The notes: generated by a model not told the origin, from the letters alone. 64,000 nucleotides of DNA from Falsiroseomonas bella (GCF_003173615.1 NZ_QGNA01000003.1:1-64000); one strand, 5' to 3'. Positions 47,501-62,500 are shown, counted from the stretch's first letter. A program made the numbers and translations.

Positions 47501-50500
47501 GGCCTCAGCACCTTCACGCGGAGCCTTGCCAACGACACCGGCAGCTTCGGGATGCTGTTCAACTTCCCCAGCATCTTCGGCGTGATCATGGGCGGCCTCG
47601 GCGCGGCCGCGGAGCTGATCAAGCTGACGCCGGCGATCGGCATGGTGCTGCAGGTCTACGAGAAGATCGCGCTTGTCGATTCGGCCGCATGGCTGGCTGG
47701 CGCGGCCGTGCGCCTTGCCAAGAACATGCATTGGGCCGCCGGCGCAGACCCGCTGGTCATCGACCTCGATGGCGACGGGCTGGAGACGCGTGCCGTCGAT
47801 GACGGCCAGGTCTTCTTCGACTTCGACAACGACCTGTTCTCGACACTCACGGGCTGGGTCTCGCGCGACGACGGCTTCCTCGTCCGCGATCTCAACGCCA
47901 ACGATCGCATCGACAACATCGGCGAGATGTTCGGCAACCAGTTCGAGGGCGGCTACCAGCACCTCGCGCGGCATGATGCCGCCGAGAACGGCGGCAACGG
48001 CGACGGGCGGATCTCGGCGGCCGATGCGATCTGGTCGGAGCTGCTCGTCTGGCGAGACCGGAACGGCGACGGCATCACGGATGCGGGCGAGTTGCTGCCC
48101 CTCGACTCCCTTGGCATCGTGTCGATCCGCCTGGACGCCCAGGGGCTCGACATCGTCACCCCCCAGGGCGCGCGGCTGATCGGCACGAGCGAGATCGAAC
48201 TCGCCAGCGGTGCCACGCGCCGCATGTACGAGGCGATCTTCGAGACGGTCGAAAGCTACAGCCGCTTCGCTGGCGAGGCGGGCCGGGCGCCATGGCAGGC
48301 CAACCTGAAGATCGACGCCAAGGGCATCGGTTCCGTCACCAACCTCGCCGTGGCCGCCGCGAACGACATCGAGCTCGGTGAGATCCTGGCCGACGCGGCC
48401 GCGACGATGACCGAGCCTGACTTCCTCCAGCTCCGCAAGCAGGCGGGTCCGGTCCTGTCCTACTGGGGCCAGACGCTGGAGACGACGCGCGAACTGATGC
48501 CAGTGCTGCTCGCGCATGCGGACGACGGCACGGTGACCCTGGCGGATCGCGGCATCTACGTCGAGGACATGGCAGGCGGGTTCTGGACGCTCGCGAGCGG
48601 TGCGCCGATCCGGGACGCGGAGGGCAACGCCATCGCCCGCCCGACCCTCGAGCAGGTGCTGGGGCAGGCCGCTGCCAGCGGACAGCACTGGCAGCTCGAG
48701 CAGGCCTGGTCGCCGGCCAGCCGCGGCAGCGCGTTGCAGTTTCGCGAGCCGGCACCCTATCTCATGCATGTCGCCGATGGCCGCGCGGTGATCGACGACT
48801 ACGGCATCCGGGATACGGATGGCAGCTGGCGCCTGGCCAGCGGTCGCGCCATCCTCGACGCGGACGGCAACACGATCCCTGCCCCGACGGTCGCCGACAT
48901 CCTCGCCCAAACGCGCGCCGCCGGGCAGGAATGGCGCACCGAGGAGATCGGATTCAATCCGTACGCCGATCTCCCCGTTGATGTCATCGCGGTCCGCATC
49001 ACTGACGGCATCACGGTTGATTACTCGGTCGAGGTCACCGACCCGGACGGCAGCTTCCATGTCTGGGCGCGCAACCTGGATCGCGCGCTGGAGCTTCAGT
49101 TCAAGACCGGCGATTCCCGCGAGTTCAACCTGCGCAACTACGCGCTCGACTTCGACACGCTGGACGAGGTCGGTACGAGCGACGACAGCACCTATCGCGT
49201 CGAGCTCCTGACCCCCGGCCAGTTCCATTTTGCCACCAGCCTCGCCGGCCTCGATTTCCAGCCGGCGATGCTGACCGCGACGCTCGACGGCGCGACCGGC
49301 CTCATCGACTACCGCGTCGTCGAGGGCGGGAGCTATTCTCAGTCGACGGAGGAGTACCGGTCGGTCATCGAGCCGATGATCGAGATGGTGGGCGTCTCGA
49401 TGACGCAGTACCTGCTCGCCGCCAGCCGCCTCGCGGTGCGCATGGCGCTGCAGGGCGGGCTTTCCGAATTCGCGCGCGAACTGACCTACGACGTGGATGC
49501 CGACAAGTACCGCCCGACCGGTGAGCATGAGCTCGCCCCGATGTTCCAGGCGATCTTCGAGGGCGCACCGCTGACGAACCAGGATGACGCGGTGCAGGAT
49601 TACTTCTCCGCCTGGGCGCTCATCCTCTCCCAGGTCTATCCCGACTACAGCCCGCGCGATCCCGACTACATCTTCGACACGAAGCTCGGCGTCGACCAGC
49701 CCTTCGTGTTCCAGATGCTGCTGGCGGCCTACGAGAGCGTTCCCGTCGATCTCGACCTGCCCGCCATCGCGAATGCCTTCGGCATCGAGGAGCGCAAGAT
49801 CGTCGAGCACCAGCCGACCGACACGGTCGTGCGGGGCCACGAAGGCGCGAACTTCTTCGTGCTGTCGGAAGGCGACCAGACGGTCATCGGCAGCTATGAG
49901 CCCGGGGCGCAGGAATTCAATCGCGACGTCCAGGCGGACATCTACTACGTGGGCGCCGACAGCGGCGACGACCACATCTACGACCTCGATCTCGGCGACA
50001 CGGATCAGCTCCGCTTCGCCCTGATCGACTCGGATCAGGTAAGGGCGGTGCGCGACGGCGAGGACCTGATCCTCTTCTATGATTCCGGCGCGCACTTCAT
50101 TCGCATCGTCGACCAGTTCCTCGGCGAGCTGAACCCCATCCTGGACAACGGCACGCGCCTGCAGACCGGCGTGGACGACATCGTTTTCGCGGACGGCGTG
50201 GTCTGGAACCGCTACCGCATGGCCTTCGCGGTGGTCGATTTCGAACGCGCCGCCATGGACGAGGCGGACGCCCATTACGGCTCGGGCTCGGGCGACATCT
50301 TCTTCAGCGGGCGCGGGAACGACTATCTCAGCGGCGGCGCCGGCGGCGACACCTACATCTACCAGCCCGGCGACGGTCGGGACGTGATCGACGACCTCGG
50401 CAACTTCTCCTTCGGCCCGATCCAGGCCGGCATGGACTTCCTGATGTTCCGCGGGGACATCACAGAGGACACCGTCCGGCTGACACGCGACGGCGCCAGC

Positions 50501-53500
50501 GAGAACCTCGTCATCACCATCCTCGACGCGGAGGGCAACCCGACCGGCGACAGCCTCGAGCTCGTCGGGCAGTTCGGCGGCGTGCGCCTGAACCTCGGCG
50601 CCTTCAGCGAGCTGATCGGCGCCGATGACGGGCTGGACTTCATCGCGCCCAACCTGATCGAGAAGATCATCTTCGAGAAGGGCTCGACGCTCGACTACGC
50701 GACAATCGTGGAGCGCGTGATCGCCAATGCCAGGACGGACGGCGACGACGCGATCTACGGCATGCTCAACGACAACACCCTGGATGGCGGCCGGGGCGAC
50801 GACTTCCTGACAGGCCGCGAGGGCGTCGACACCTATGTCTACGGGCGCGACTACGGATCGGATGTCGTGCTGGACAGCGACTTCAGTTCCTCGCTGTTCG
50901 GTCCGAAGCTCGACATCCTGAAGCTGACGGACGACCTGCGCTGGACCGACATCGAGTTCCTCCGCGACGGCAGCAGCGACACCCTGCGCCTGCAGGTCGC
51001 CGGCACCGACGACCAGCTGGTGCTGACAGACTTCCTCGAGGAGATCCTCCTCGTCGGCTACTTGAACCTGATCGAGACGATCGAATTCGCGGACGGCACC
51101 GTCTGGAACCACCTGAAGCTGCTGCAGCACTACGTCGACATCGCCAGGACGGATGCCGACGACACTATCTACGGCTTCGAGACGATCGCCGACCGGATCG
51201 ACGGCGGCGCCGGCAACGACCGTCTCGAAGGTATGAGCGCGAGCGACACCTACGTCTTCTCAGCCGGCTACGGGACGGACACCGTCTTCGACACGGAAGG
51301 CGACGACCGGATCGAGTTCCAAAACCTGCTCTCGGGCGATATCGAGTTCTTCCGGACCGCGCTCGACCTCATCATGACGATCCGCGGCACGGGCGACCGC
51401 ATCGTGCTCGAGAACCAGTATGTGCGGGAGGGCCAGCAGCAGCACGCGGTCGAGCTGTTCCAGTTCGGCGACCGGACGCTGGTCTATACCGACTTCAATC
51501 CGGAGGACATCGACCTCGTCGGCACCAATGCCGGCGAGACCATCATCGGGTCGCACTTCGCCGAGACGCTCGACAGCCGCGGTGGCGACGACCTTCTCGT
51601 CGGCAAGGATGGGGGCGACACCTACCTGTTCGACGTCGGCTACGGCCAGGACACGATCAGCGACGTGCGTGCCCGCGCCGCCTGGAGCGACCGGCGCGGC
51701 ATCATCGTGCCCAAGGACGACGTCGTCCGCTTCGGGGACGACATCACGCAGGACAACGTCGCCTTCACCCGGGACGGGAACGACCTCGTCGTCTCGGTGG
51801 CCGACCGCGTCGACACCCTGCGCATCCGGAACCAGTTCCTCGACACCGACAGCGGCGTCGAGCGCTTCGAGTTCGCCGATGGCGGCTTCCTGCTGATCTC
51901 CGACGTCGAGGAGGCGCTGCAGATCGAAGGCGGAAACCGCGGCGACAACGTCATCACCGGTGGTCTCGACAGGCCCAACACCCTCGACGGGCGCCAGGGC
52001 GACGACACCCTCATCGGCGGCAACCTGGCGGACATCTACGCCTTCGGCGCCGACTACGATTTCGACAGGATCATCGAGCGCCCCGATGCGACGGGCGTGA
52101 TCGACATGGTCCAGTTCGGGGCCACGGTCACGCGCGACGTGATGAGGATCGGGCGCGACGGCGACGACCTCGTCATCGATCTCGGCAACGGCGCGGACGT
52201 ACTCACCATCGTTGGCGGTCTCGCTGGCACCGGTGTCGAGGCCTTCCGCTTCGCTGACGCCACGGTCCTGACGCTGGACGAGATCATCGACCGGATGCTG
52301 ACCGGCGGGACCGGTGACGAGCAGCTCCTCGGGCTGGATGGGCGAAACGACACGATCTGGGGCGGCGGCGGATCGGACGCGCTTGTCGGCGGCGGCGGTG
52401 ACGATACCTACCGCTTCGGCTACGGCGACGGTACCGACAGCGTCGTCGACACTGGTGGCAGCGACCGCCTGGTGTTCGGTCCGGGTGTCACCGCGGAGCT
52501 CGTGACCTTCGAGGCGATCGGCGGCGATCTCCTCGCGACCCTCGCCGGCACCGGAGAGCGTATCGCCGTGATCGGCGGCTATCGCGCAAGGGCGGTCGAG
52601 GCGTTCGTCTTCGAGGACGGCACGACCCTGTCCATTGCGGCGGTGCGCGAGATCATCCGCTCGGCCCGCTCGAATGCTGGCCAGGATATCCTCGACACCG
52701 GCGACTTCGTGGCGGGACTGAACCTGGTGCCCGGCGCCCAGCACGACCTTGTCACGCTGTCCCAGGGCAGCGTGGTCGTCGTCAGGACCGGGGATGGGAT
52801 CGATCGGTTCGAGATGGGCGCCGGCGCGACCACCGCCACCATTCTCGCGCCGGACGCCCCGAGCAACACCGTCAAGACCCGGCTCGCCGATGGCGCGAGC
52901 GATGATCTCGTCGTCACCTTCCTGGGCGGCGATCAGCTGGTGATTGCCGGCGCGCTCGGTTCAGGCGCGGTGCCAACGATCGCGTTTGGCGATGGCGTGT
53001 CATGGGGCGTGGCGGAACTCGTCCAGGCGTGGATCGACGCGCAGCTTGGCGCCGGGGACGACGTGGCACGCGGCAGCGACCGGGCCGATACGCTGGAGGG
53101 CGGTCGCGGCGACGACCAGCTGCGTGGTGCGCGCGGCAACGACCTCTACCGCTTCACGCGCGGCGACGGCCAGGACGTCATCGAGGACGAGCAGGGCCTC
53201 GATCGTCTTCAGCTGATCGGGTACCGGCCGGACGAGGTCCGGGTCGAGCGGCTGGCCGCGGGGCGCGACGACCTGCTGCTGACATTCACCGACAGCGACG
53301 ACGCGCTGATCATCCGCAATGCCGCGATCGATGCCGTCGAGTTCTCCAACGGCACGACCTGGACGCGGGACACGCTGCTCGACCTCGTCAATGCGGTGGG
53401 CTCGGACCTGGATGACCTCCTGATCGGTACGGGCGGAGACGAGGCCTATCGTCCGGGCTTCGGGAACGACCGGGTCATCGACGGCGTCGGCAACGACGTC

Positions 53501-56500
53501 TACGCCTTCGCGCGCGGCGACGGGCAGGACCGCATCGAGACGCGCGGCGCCGCCGACGGCTTCGGCGTGATTCGCTTCGGCATTGGCATCGCCCTGGAGG
53601 ACGTCGCCTTCAAGCGCGATGCGGAGGGGAACCTCATCCTGACGATCGCCGGCGGGGACGACCGGCTGGCGCTGGTGGATCCGACGGGCGATCCGGATGC
53701 GATCGTCGGCACGCTGGCCTTTGCTGACGGGCGCACGCTCTCGATTGCCGCGATCTCGCGGGCGATCCCGGCGACCAGCGGCGATGACCATGTGATCGTG
53801 CCCGCGGCAGCCACGGTGACGGGGGGCGGGGCGGGCACCGAGGTGTTCGGTCTCGACGGAAATGACTGGCTCGAGACCGGTCGTGGCGCGGACATCCTCA
53901 CCGGTGGGCGCGGGCACGACCTGCTCCAGGGCCACAGTGGCGGCGACACTTACTTCTTTGCGCTCGGCGATGGGCAGGACACGATCGCCGATGTCGAGCT
54001 CGCCACGGACGGCGTCGTTGATCGGGTCCGCTTTGCCGCCGGCATCGCGCCGGCCGACATCCGGATCCTGTCCGCCGGTCCGCGGGACCTCGTGATCGGT
54101 GTCGGCGGCGGGGATGACCGCATCACCATCCGCGACATGTTCGTCGCGACAGGGCGCGACGCACGGATCGAGGAGTTCCTCTTCGCGAACGGCACCGCCT
54201 GGTCTCTCGCCGAGATTCTTGCGCGGGCCGGGGCCGGCGGGGCCGGCGACGACAGCATCGATTTCGGCACCCAGCTCGCCTTCGACGCGGTGCTCCACGG
54301 TGACGCGGGCAATGACCGACTCGCCGGTGGGCGCGGCAACACGATCTACGTCTTCGAAGCGGGAGGCGGACGCGACGAGATCGTCGAGGCCGGCGGCTTC
54401 GCCTTCTCCAACGACACGCTCCGGTTCGGCGCGGGGATCGAGGCCGCGGCGATCGTTGCTATTCGAACCGGCAACGATCTGCTGCTGCGCTTCATCGGCA
54501 GCGACGACCAGGTTCTGGTGCGGGATCAGTTCGCCTTCACCTTCGTGCCGATCGAGAGCTTCGCCTTCAGCGACGGGACGACGCTGACCGCGAGCGACCT
54601 GGCCGGGCTGCTCGTTACGGAGCAGGAGGCGCAGCGGCTGCTCCACCCGAGCGTGCCGGATGCCGATCCCTTCACCGATCCGCTGTTCGCCCGCCAGCAT
54701 GCCGGCGGCGTGGGCGAGGAAGGCGGCGGCGAGGGCGGCGGCAGCAGCGGGGTCGGCTCTGACAGCCAGCCGCGCACGCTGACCGGCACGCCGGGCGAAG
54801 TCGATACCTTCGAGTTCTTCGTGCCTCTCGTCAACGATGCGGCGCGCCTTGTCACGATCACCGGCTTCGAGATCGGCGATCTCGGCGACAGGCTCGACAT
54901 CCGCCTTGCCGAGGGGCTGTCCGGCGAGGTCGTCGCGCGGCAGGAGGGTGCCGACACCTACGTCTACTTCATGGACGAGGGCGTCTACAGCTTCGATGCG
55001 GGGCGCCTGCTGATCCGGCTGCAGGGCGTGAGTCTTTCCGCGCTTTCGCTCGGCAACTTCAGTGGAGCGCCTTTCTCCGCGGCGATCGCGCAGACGATCC
55101 CCGGCACGGCTGCGGCCGAGTCCCTCGTCGGGGGTTGGGGCACCGACACGCTCCTTGGCAATGACGGCGCGGACACGCTGACGGGCGGGACGGGCGCGGA
55201 TTCGCTGAGCGGCGGGGACCGGAGCGACCTGTATCGCTTCGCGGTCGGCTTCGGGCAGGACGTTGTCTCGGACAATGGCTGGTCGAATGAATCACCGGCG
55301 GATGTGGTGGAGTTCGGGGAGGGGATCAGCCGCGACGACCTGCGGGTTCGGGCGACGGACACGGACCTGATCGTGAGCTTCGTGGGCAGCGAGGACACGA
55401 TCCGGATCGCCGGCACGATCACCAACGCCAACAACCGCATCGAGACGCTGCGCTTCGCGGATGGCAGCACGGTGAGCCATGCGGAGCTGGTGGCGATGGC
55501 CTGGGCGCCGAGCGCGGCCGACCAGCGGCTGTTCGGCAGCTACGATGCGAACAGCCTCGATGGCGGCGCGGGCACCGACACGCTCCTTGGCAATGACGGC
55601 GCGGACACGCTGACGGGCGGGACGGGCGCGGATTCGCTGAGCGGTGGGGATCGGAGCGACCTGTATCGCTTCGCGGTCGGCTTCGGGCAGGACGTTGTCT
55701 CGGACAATGGCTGGTCGAATGAATCGCCGGCGGATGTGCTGGAATTCGGGGAGGGGATCAGCCGCGACGACCTGCGGGTGCGGGCGACAGACACGGACCT
55801 GATCGTGAGCTTCGTCGGCGGCGAGGACACGATCCGGATCGCCGGCACGATCACCAACGCGAACAACCGCATCGAGACGCTGCGCTTCGCGGATGGCAGC
55901 ACGGTGAGCCATGCGGAGCTGGTGGCGATGGCCTGGGCGCCGAGCGCGGCGGACCAGCGGCTGTTCGGCAGCTACGATGCGAACGGCCTCGATGGCGGGG
56001 CCGGGACCGACACGCTCCTTGGCAATGACGGCGCGGACACGCTGACGGGCGGGACGGGCGCGGACTCGCTGAGCGGCGGGGACCGGAGCGACCTGTATCG
56101 CTTCGCGGTCGGCTTCGGTCAGGACGTTGTCTCGGACAATGGCTGGTCGAATGAATCGCCGGCGGATGTGCTGGAGTTCGGGGAGGGGATCAGCCGCGAC
56201 GACCTGCGGGTTCGGGCGACCGACACGGACCTGATCGTGAGCTTCGTGGGCAGCGAGGACACGATCCGGATCGCCGGCACGATCACCAACGCGAACAACC
56301 GCATCGAGACGCTGCGCTTCGTCGATGGCAGCACGCTGAGCCATGCGGAGCTGGCGGCGATGGCCTGGGCGCCGAGCGCGGCGGACCAGCGCCTGTTCGG
56401 CAGCTACGATGCGAACAGCCTCGATGGCGGCGCGGGGACCGACACGCTCCTTGGCAATGACGGCGCGGACACGCTGACGGGCGGGACGGGCGCGGATTCG

Positions 56501-59500
56501 CTGAGCGGCGGGGACCGGAGCGACCTGTATCGCTTCGCGGTCGGCTTCGGTCAGGACGTTGTCTCGGACAATGGCTGGTCGAATGAATCGCCGGCGGATG
56601 TGGTGGAGTTCGGGGAGGGGATCAGCCGCGACGACCTGCGGGTGCGGGCGACCGACACGGACCTGATCGTGAGCTTCGTGGGCAGCGAGGACACGATCCG
56701 GATCGCCGGCACGATCACCAACGCCAACAACCGGATCGAGACGCTGCGCTTCGCGGATGGCAGCACGCTGAGCCATGCGGAGCTTGTGGCGATGGCCTGG
56801 GCGCCGAGCGCGGCCGACCAGCGGCTGTTCGGCAGCTACGATGCGAACAGCCTCGATGGCGGGGCGGGCACCGACACGATCTTCGGCAATGACGGCGCGG
56901 ACACGCTGACGGGCGGGACGGGCGCGGATTCGCTGAGCGGTGGGGATCGGAGCGACCTGTATCGCTTCGCGGTCGGCTTCGGGCAGGACATTGTCTCGGA
57001 CAATGGCTGGTCGAATGAATCGCCGGCGGATGTGCTGGAATTCGGGGAGGGGATCAGCCGCGACGACCTGCGGGTGCGGGCGACCGACACGGACCTGATC
57101 GTGAGCTTCGTCGGCGGCGAGGACACGATCCGGATCGCCGGCACGATCACCAACGCCAACAACCGCATCGAGACGCTGCGCTTCGCGGATGGCAGCACGC
57201 TGAGCCATGCGCAGCTCCTTGCGATGGCGGCGAATGACGGAGACCTGGTCGGCGGCGGGGTAGGCCCCGACTCGCTGCCGGGCGGAACTGGCAACGACAC
57301 CCTGTCCGGCAGTTCCGGCAACGACACCCTGAGGGGCGGTGCTGGGTCCGACAGCCTCCAAGGGGCTGATGGTGCCGACCAGCTGCTCGGCGATGCGGGC
57401 CATGACACGCTCGATGGCGGGGCCGGGCCCGACCTGTATGCCGGCGGCGCAGGCCGTGACATGTTCACCGACGCGGAGGGCGACGACACCTACGGCTTCG
57501 CGCCGGGCGACGGCGACGACCGGATCACCGACCGAGGCGGCAGCGATCGGATCGTCTTCGCCGCGGGCATCGCGCCCGGCGATGTGACGGTCACGCTGCG
57601 GGGCGGCAGCGACGTCATCCTGCGCATCGGCGCGGGCGAGGACCGCATCGAGGTGCTCGGCGCGATCGGCATCGCCTTGAACGTGATCGAGCAGATCCTG
57701 TTCGAGGACGGCACATCCTGGAGTCCGGCGGATCTCTTCGCCCGCGCAAATGTCGGGACCGATGCGGCACAGCTGCTGTACGGCGGCGAAAGCGGGGACA
57801 CCGTCGATGCGGCGGGCGGCGATGACACCCTTGATGGACGCGGCGGCAATGACAGCCTGACGGGCGGTGCCGGCTCCGACAGCCTGCTGGGCGGCGAGGG
57901 GAATGACACCTTCGACGGCGGCACCGGTGGAGACAGCCTGGTCGGCGGCCTGGGGAACGACATCTTCCGCTTTGCCGTGGGTCAGGTCAGCGCCGTGGTT
58001 TCAGACAGCGGCGGATCGGACGCTGTCGAACTCGCTTCCGGCATCCTTGTTGGAGAGCTGGCGGTCAGCGCGCGAGGCAATGACCTCGTGCTGCGTATCG
58101 GCGATGGCGAGGATCGCATCATCCTTGCCGGCGTGCTGTCGGGCGCTGCCGCGGTCGTAGAGGAGATCCGGTTCGCGGACGGCACAGTGCTGGCCCATGC
58201 GGACCTGGTCACGCTGGCGGCAGCGGGTGCCGGCGACGATCAGACGCTCATCGGCAGCGTGCTGTCGAACGACATCGCCGGCGGCGTCGGCGACGATTCC
58301 ATCGACGCCCAAGGCGGCAACGACACCGTGGACGGCGGGACGGGCGCGGACACGATCATCGGCGGCGCGGGCGACGACGACATCGCCGGCGGATCCGGGA
58401 TCGACCAGATCAGCGACGTGTCCGGCAACGACACCTATCGCTTCGCCCTTGGCGACGGGCAGGACGCGATTACCGACCTCGGCGGCACCGATGCCATCGT
58501 GCTTGGTGAGGGGATCGCTGCCGGCGATGTCTGGGTGAGCCAGACGAACGATCTCGACCTTGTCATCCGGCTCGCCGGCACGGAGGACCGCATCCGCCTG
58601 GTCCGCGCGCTCACCGAGACCGGCACGGTGATCGAGGCGCTGCGCCTCGCCGACGCAAGCGTGCTGAGCTTTGCCGAGCTGGTTGCGATCTCCCAGCGCG
58701 CCAGCGACGGAGCCGATGTGATCTTCGGCACGGGTCTCGACGAAGACCTCGAAGGTGCGCGTGGCGACGATGTGCTCGGCGGCTTCGCGGGCAACGACAC
58801 CCTCCACGGGCAGAGCGGCAATGACTCGCTGCTCGGAGGCGCGGGCGAGGACGTGCTCTCCGGCGGCGGCGGCATCGACACGCTCGCCGGCGAGGCCGGG
58901 AACGACGTCTATCGATTTGCGCCGGGCGACGGGCAGGATCTGATCCAGGACAGCGGCGGTGTCGATACGATCGAGTTCGCCACCGGCCTGTCCGCGGATG
59001 CCGTCTTCGTCCGCAAGATCGGCACCGCGCTTGAACTGCGCTTCGACGGCGTTGAGGATCGCCTGACCATCGCCAATGCCGTGACTGGCGGCGGCACGAT
59101 CGAAAGTGTCAGCTTCGCGGACGGCACCGTCTGGGACGCGGCGGAGCTGCTGCGCCGCTCGACCGCCGGCACGCCCGGCGACGATGCCTATGCTGGCACG
59201 GACAGCGGAGATCAGCTCGTCGGTCTCGGCGGGAGTGACACGCTCACCGCGCTCGGCGGCAGCGACAGCCTTGATGGCGGCGCCGACGCCGACAGCCTCG
59301 ATGGCGGTGCTGGCGGGGATGAGCTTCGCGGCGGCACCGGCAATGACATGCTGGTGGGTGGCGCAGGCCCCGACACCTATGTCTTCGTTGCAGGGGACGG
59401 CCTCGACACCATAAGCGACCTTGGAGACGCCGCGACCGACACGCTGCGGATTGAGGGCTTTGATCCGGAAACCCTGCGCTTCAGCAGGACCGGTCCCGAC

Positions 59501-62500
59501 GGGGGCGACCTCACCATCCGGTTCAGCGGCAGCACTGACCGGATCGTCGTGACCGGCGCCTTCGCCGCGGGGGAGGCGGGCAGGGTCGAGCAGTTCGTCA
59601 TCGCAGCGAGCGGCACCATGCTGACGCTTGCCGAAGTGCAGGCGCTGGTGCAGCCCGACATCGGCATCGACGGCCAGGTCCTTTCCGGCGATGCCGACGA
59701 CAACGTCCTTCTCGGCAGCGATCTTGCCGACTTCATCACGGGCGGCGACGGCGCGGACACCCTGCTCGGCGGTGGCGGCGACGATGTCTTCGGTGATATC
59801 GCCGCGGACGGAAGCACCGACCCCATGACGGGCGGCATGGGCCGCGATACCTACCGCTACCTGCCGACCTTCGCGATCGCCGATGTGATTGCGATGGACG
59901 TGATCACCGACTTCGTCCCCGGCGAGGCGGGTGACATCATCCGCCTCTTCGCCAGCACGCCGAACCCGTTCGTCAGTGGCCGCCTGCAGCTCCGCCAGTC
60001 GGGAGCCGACACGGATGTCGTGCTGTACGACGAGGCCGGGATCGGGCGCGCCGTCCTGCGCCTTGTCGGCGTCGATGCGGACGCGCTTGTTCCCGCGAAT
60101 TTCGGCGGCGTCGAGCTTGAGCTCGACTCCTCTCCCATCCGCGACGGCGAGGACGGCAACGCCATTTCCGGGGAGCCGCTTCACGACCTGATCTTCGGCA
60201 ATGGCGGCGACGACACGATCAACAGCTTCGGCGGAAGCGACACGTTGGCGGGGGGCGCCGACGACGACCTCATCTCGGGCGGCTTCGGTGACGACCGCAT
60301 TGCCGGCGAGGCCGGCCACGACAGCATCACCGGCGGCGCCGGCAACGACATCCTCTCGGGCGGTCCGGGCAACGACACGCTGATAGGCGGCGACGCGGAT
60401 GCCGAGTTTGCTGGCGCGGACATCTTCTCGGGCGGCGCGGGCGACGATGTCCTGGCTGGCGGGGGCCAGAACGACATCTACGTGTTCGGGGCGAATGACG
60501 GTCACGACGCGCTCTCCGACGAGGGCGGCAGAGATCGCATCGAGTTCGCGGCCGGCATCGCCGCCCAGGACATCGCTGTCATTCAGCGCGGAGGCGATCT
60601 CGAGCTTCGTGTCGCGGAGGGATCGACCCGCATTCGCTTGATCGGCGCGGCGGAGGCATCGGCGGACGGGATCGAGACGATCCTTTTCGCTGACGGCGCC
60701 AGTTTGGACCGCGCCAAGCTCTTCGAACGGGCGATGGCCGGAAGCGATGACGATGACGTGCTCGCGATCCTCGCCGGCAACACGATCGATGGGCTGGGCG
60801 GCAATGACGAACTGACCGGGACCAGCGGCGCCGACACGATCCTCGGGGGAACCGGAGACGATCTGCTGCGCGGCGCAGGCGGGGACGATGCCTATGTGTT
60901 CCGTCGCGGCGACGGCCAGGACGTGATTGCCGACACGGAGGGCGCGAACGTCATCATCCTGGGCGCCGGCATCGCCCCTGCCGATCTTGGCGTGGTCCGC
61001 GGGCGCGAGACGGTGGTGCTCGAACTGTCGGGCACCGGCGACCGCATCGACCTCGGCTGGAGCGCCGATCCGGCGATGGCGATCCGCGAGGTGCGGTTCG
61101 ATGGTGGCGAGGTCTGGGCCACGGCGACACTTGTCGCGATGGCGCTGGCCGCAAGCGCCGGTGACGATGTGATCCACGGCACCGATGGGCCGGAGACGCT
61201 CACGGGCCTCGTCGGCGACGACCGCCTGCTCGGCAAGGGCGGCGACGATGACCTGGCTGGCGGCGCCGGGGTTGATCTGCTCGAGGGTGGGCTCGGCGAC
61301 GACATCTATCGCTTCGCGCCCGGCGACGATCAGGACCGCATTGTGGATGTCAGCGGCAGCGCCGACGTGCTTCTGCTGGCCGCCGGGATCTTGCCCGGGG
61401 ACATACGCGTCGCGCAGAGCAGCGACGGCAGCGCGATCATACTGCACATCGGCGGCGACGGCGACCGGATACGGATCGAGGACGCGCTCACAGGCGGCCG
61501 GATCGAGGTCCTGCGGTTCGCGGACGGCACCGAGTGGGGCGTGGCAGACCTGCTGCTGCGCGTCCCCACGGCGCTCGACGACTTCCTGTTTGGCGATGAC
61601 GGTCCGCAGACATTGGCCGGCGGGCTCGGTGACGATCGCATGTCGGGCGGCGGCGGCTCAGACGAGTACCGGTTCGCTGCCGGTGACGGTCGCGACATCA
61701 TTCGCGACAGCGCGACCTCGCTCCTCGATCGGCTGGTGATTTCGGGCTATGGCGCGGCGGACCTTGTCGTCACGCGCCTCGGCCGAGAGAGCACCGACGT
61801 CGCAATCGGCTTCGCCGGCAGTCGCGACCAGATCATTGTCGTAGACGCCCTGGACATCCACGGCCGGGGGATCGAGGAGTTCGTCCTCGGCGATATGATC
61901 CTGAGCACGGCCGACATCGCCGACCTGCTCGTCGATGCGCAGGTGAGCAGCGGCGACGACGTGATCTTCGGTTCGGCCGGCGCCGAAACCCTGGCCGGCG
62001 GGCCGGGCGACGACCTGATCGTCGGCGGAGGCGGCGATGATCTCTTCCGCTACGCCCGCGGCGACGGCGATGACCGGATCGACGCGCGCGGCACCGGCCA
62101 TAGCGTCATCGCGCTTGCCGACTACACCGTTGCGGACGTGGCTTCCGCAGTGCGCGGCGGTCCGAACAGTCTGGATCTCGTCGTGACCTTCGCGGAGGGC
62201 GGAGACCGGCTGCTGCTGGTCGGGGCGCTTGGCGGCCCCGGTTCGGCGCAGGACAGCCTGATCATCCACTTCGCCGATGGCACATCCTGGGACCGCTCGG
62301 CCATGCGTGCCAGGGCGATCGAGGACATCGAGGGGCTGGGCGACGACAATATCTATGGCTTCGATGGTGCGGACCTGGTCGACCTGTCGGGTGGCAACGA
62401 CTTCGCATCCGGCTTCGCCGGCGCGGATCGCTTCGTCTTCTCGGCCGGGGACGGTCACGACCGCATCGAGGACAGTGGCCTTGGTGCGCATGAGGTGGAC

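Noticed and set aside
45935-51130. Minus-strand open frame of about 1,731 codons inside the giant RTX gene
   Set aside because: It is the antisense of Asp/Gly-rich RTX repeats. The protein is Val/Ala/Asp/Arg low complexity with no domain, and the plus strand is clearly coding.
55292-57403. Minus-strand open frame of about 703 codons with internal repeats
   Set aside because: It is the complement of the five 432-bp repeats; the repeats are explained by the plus-strand RTX units.
58001-61447. Minus-strand open frame of about 1,148 codons
   Set aside because: Same cause as the other antisense frames: G+C-rich codon bias on the RTX strand removes antisense stops. No start context or protein family is visible.
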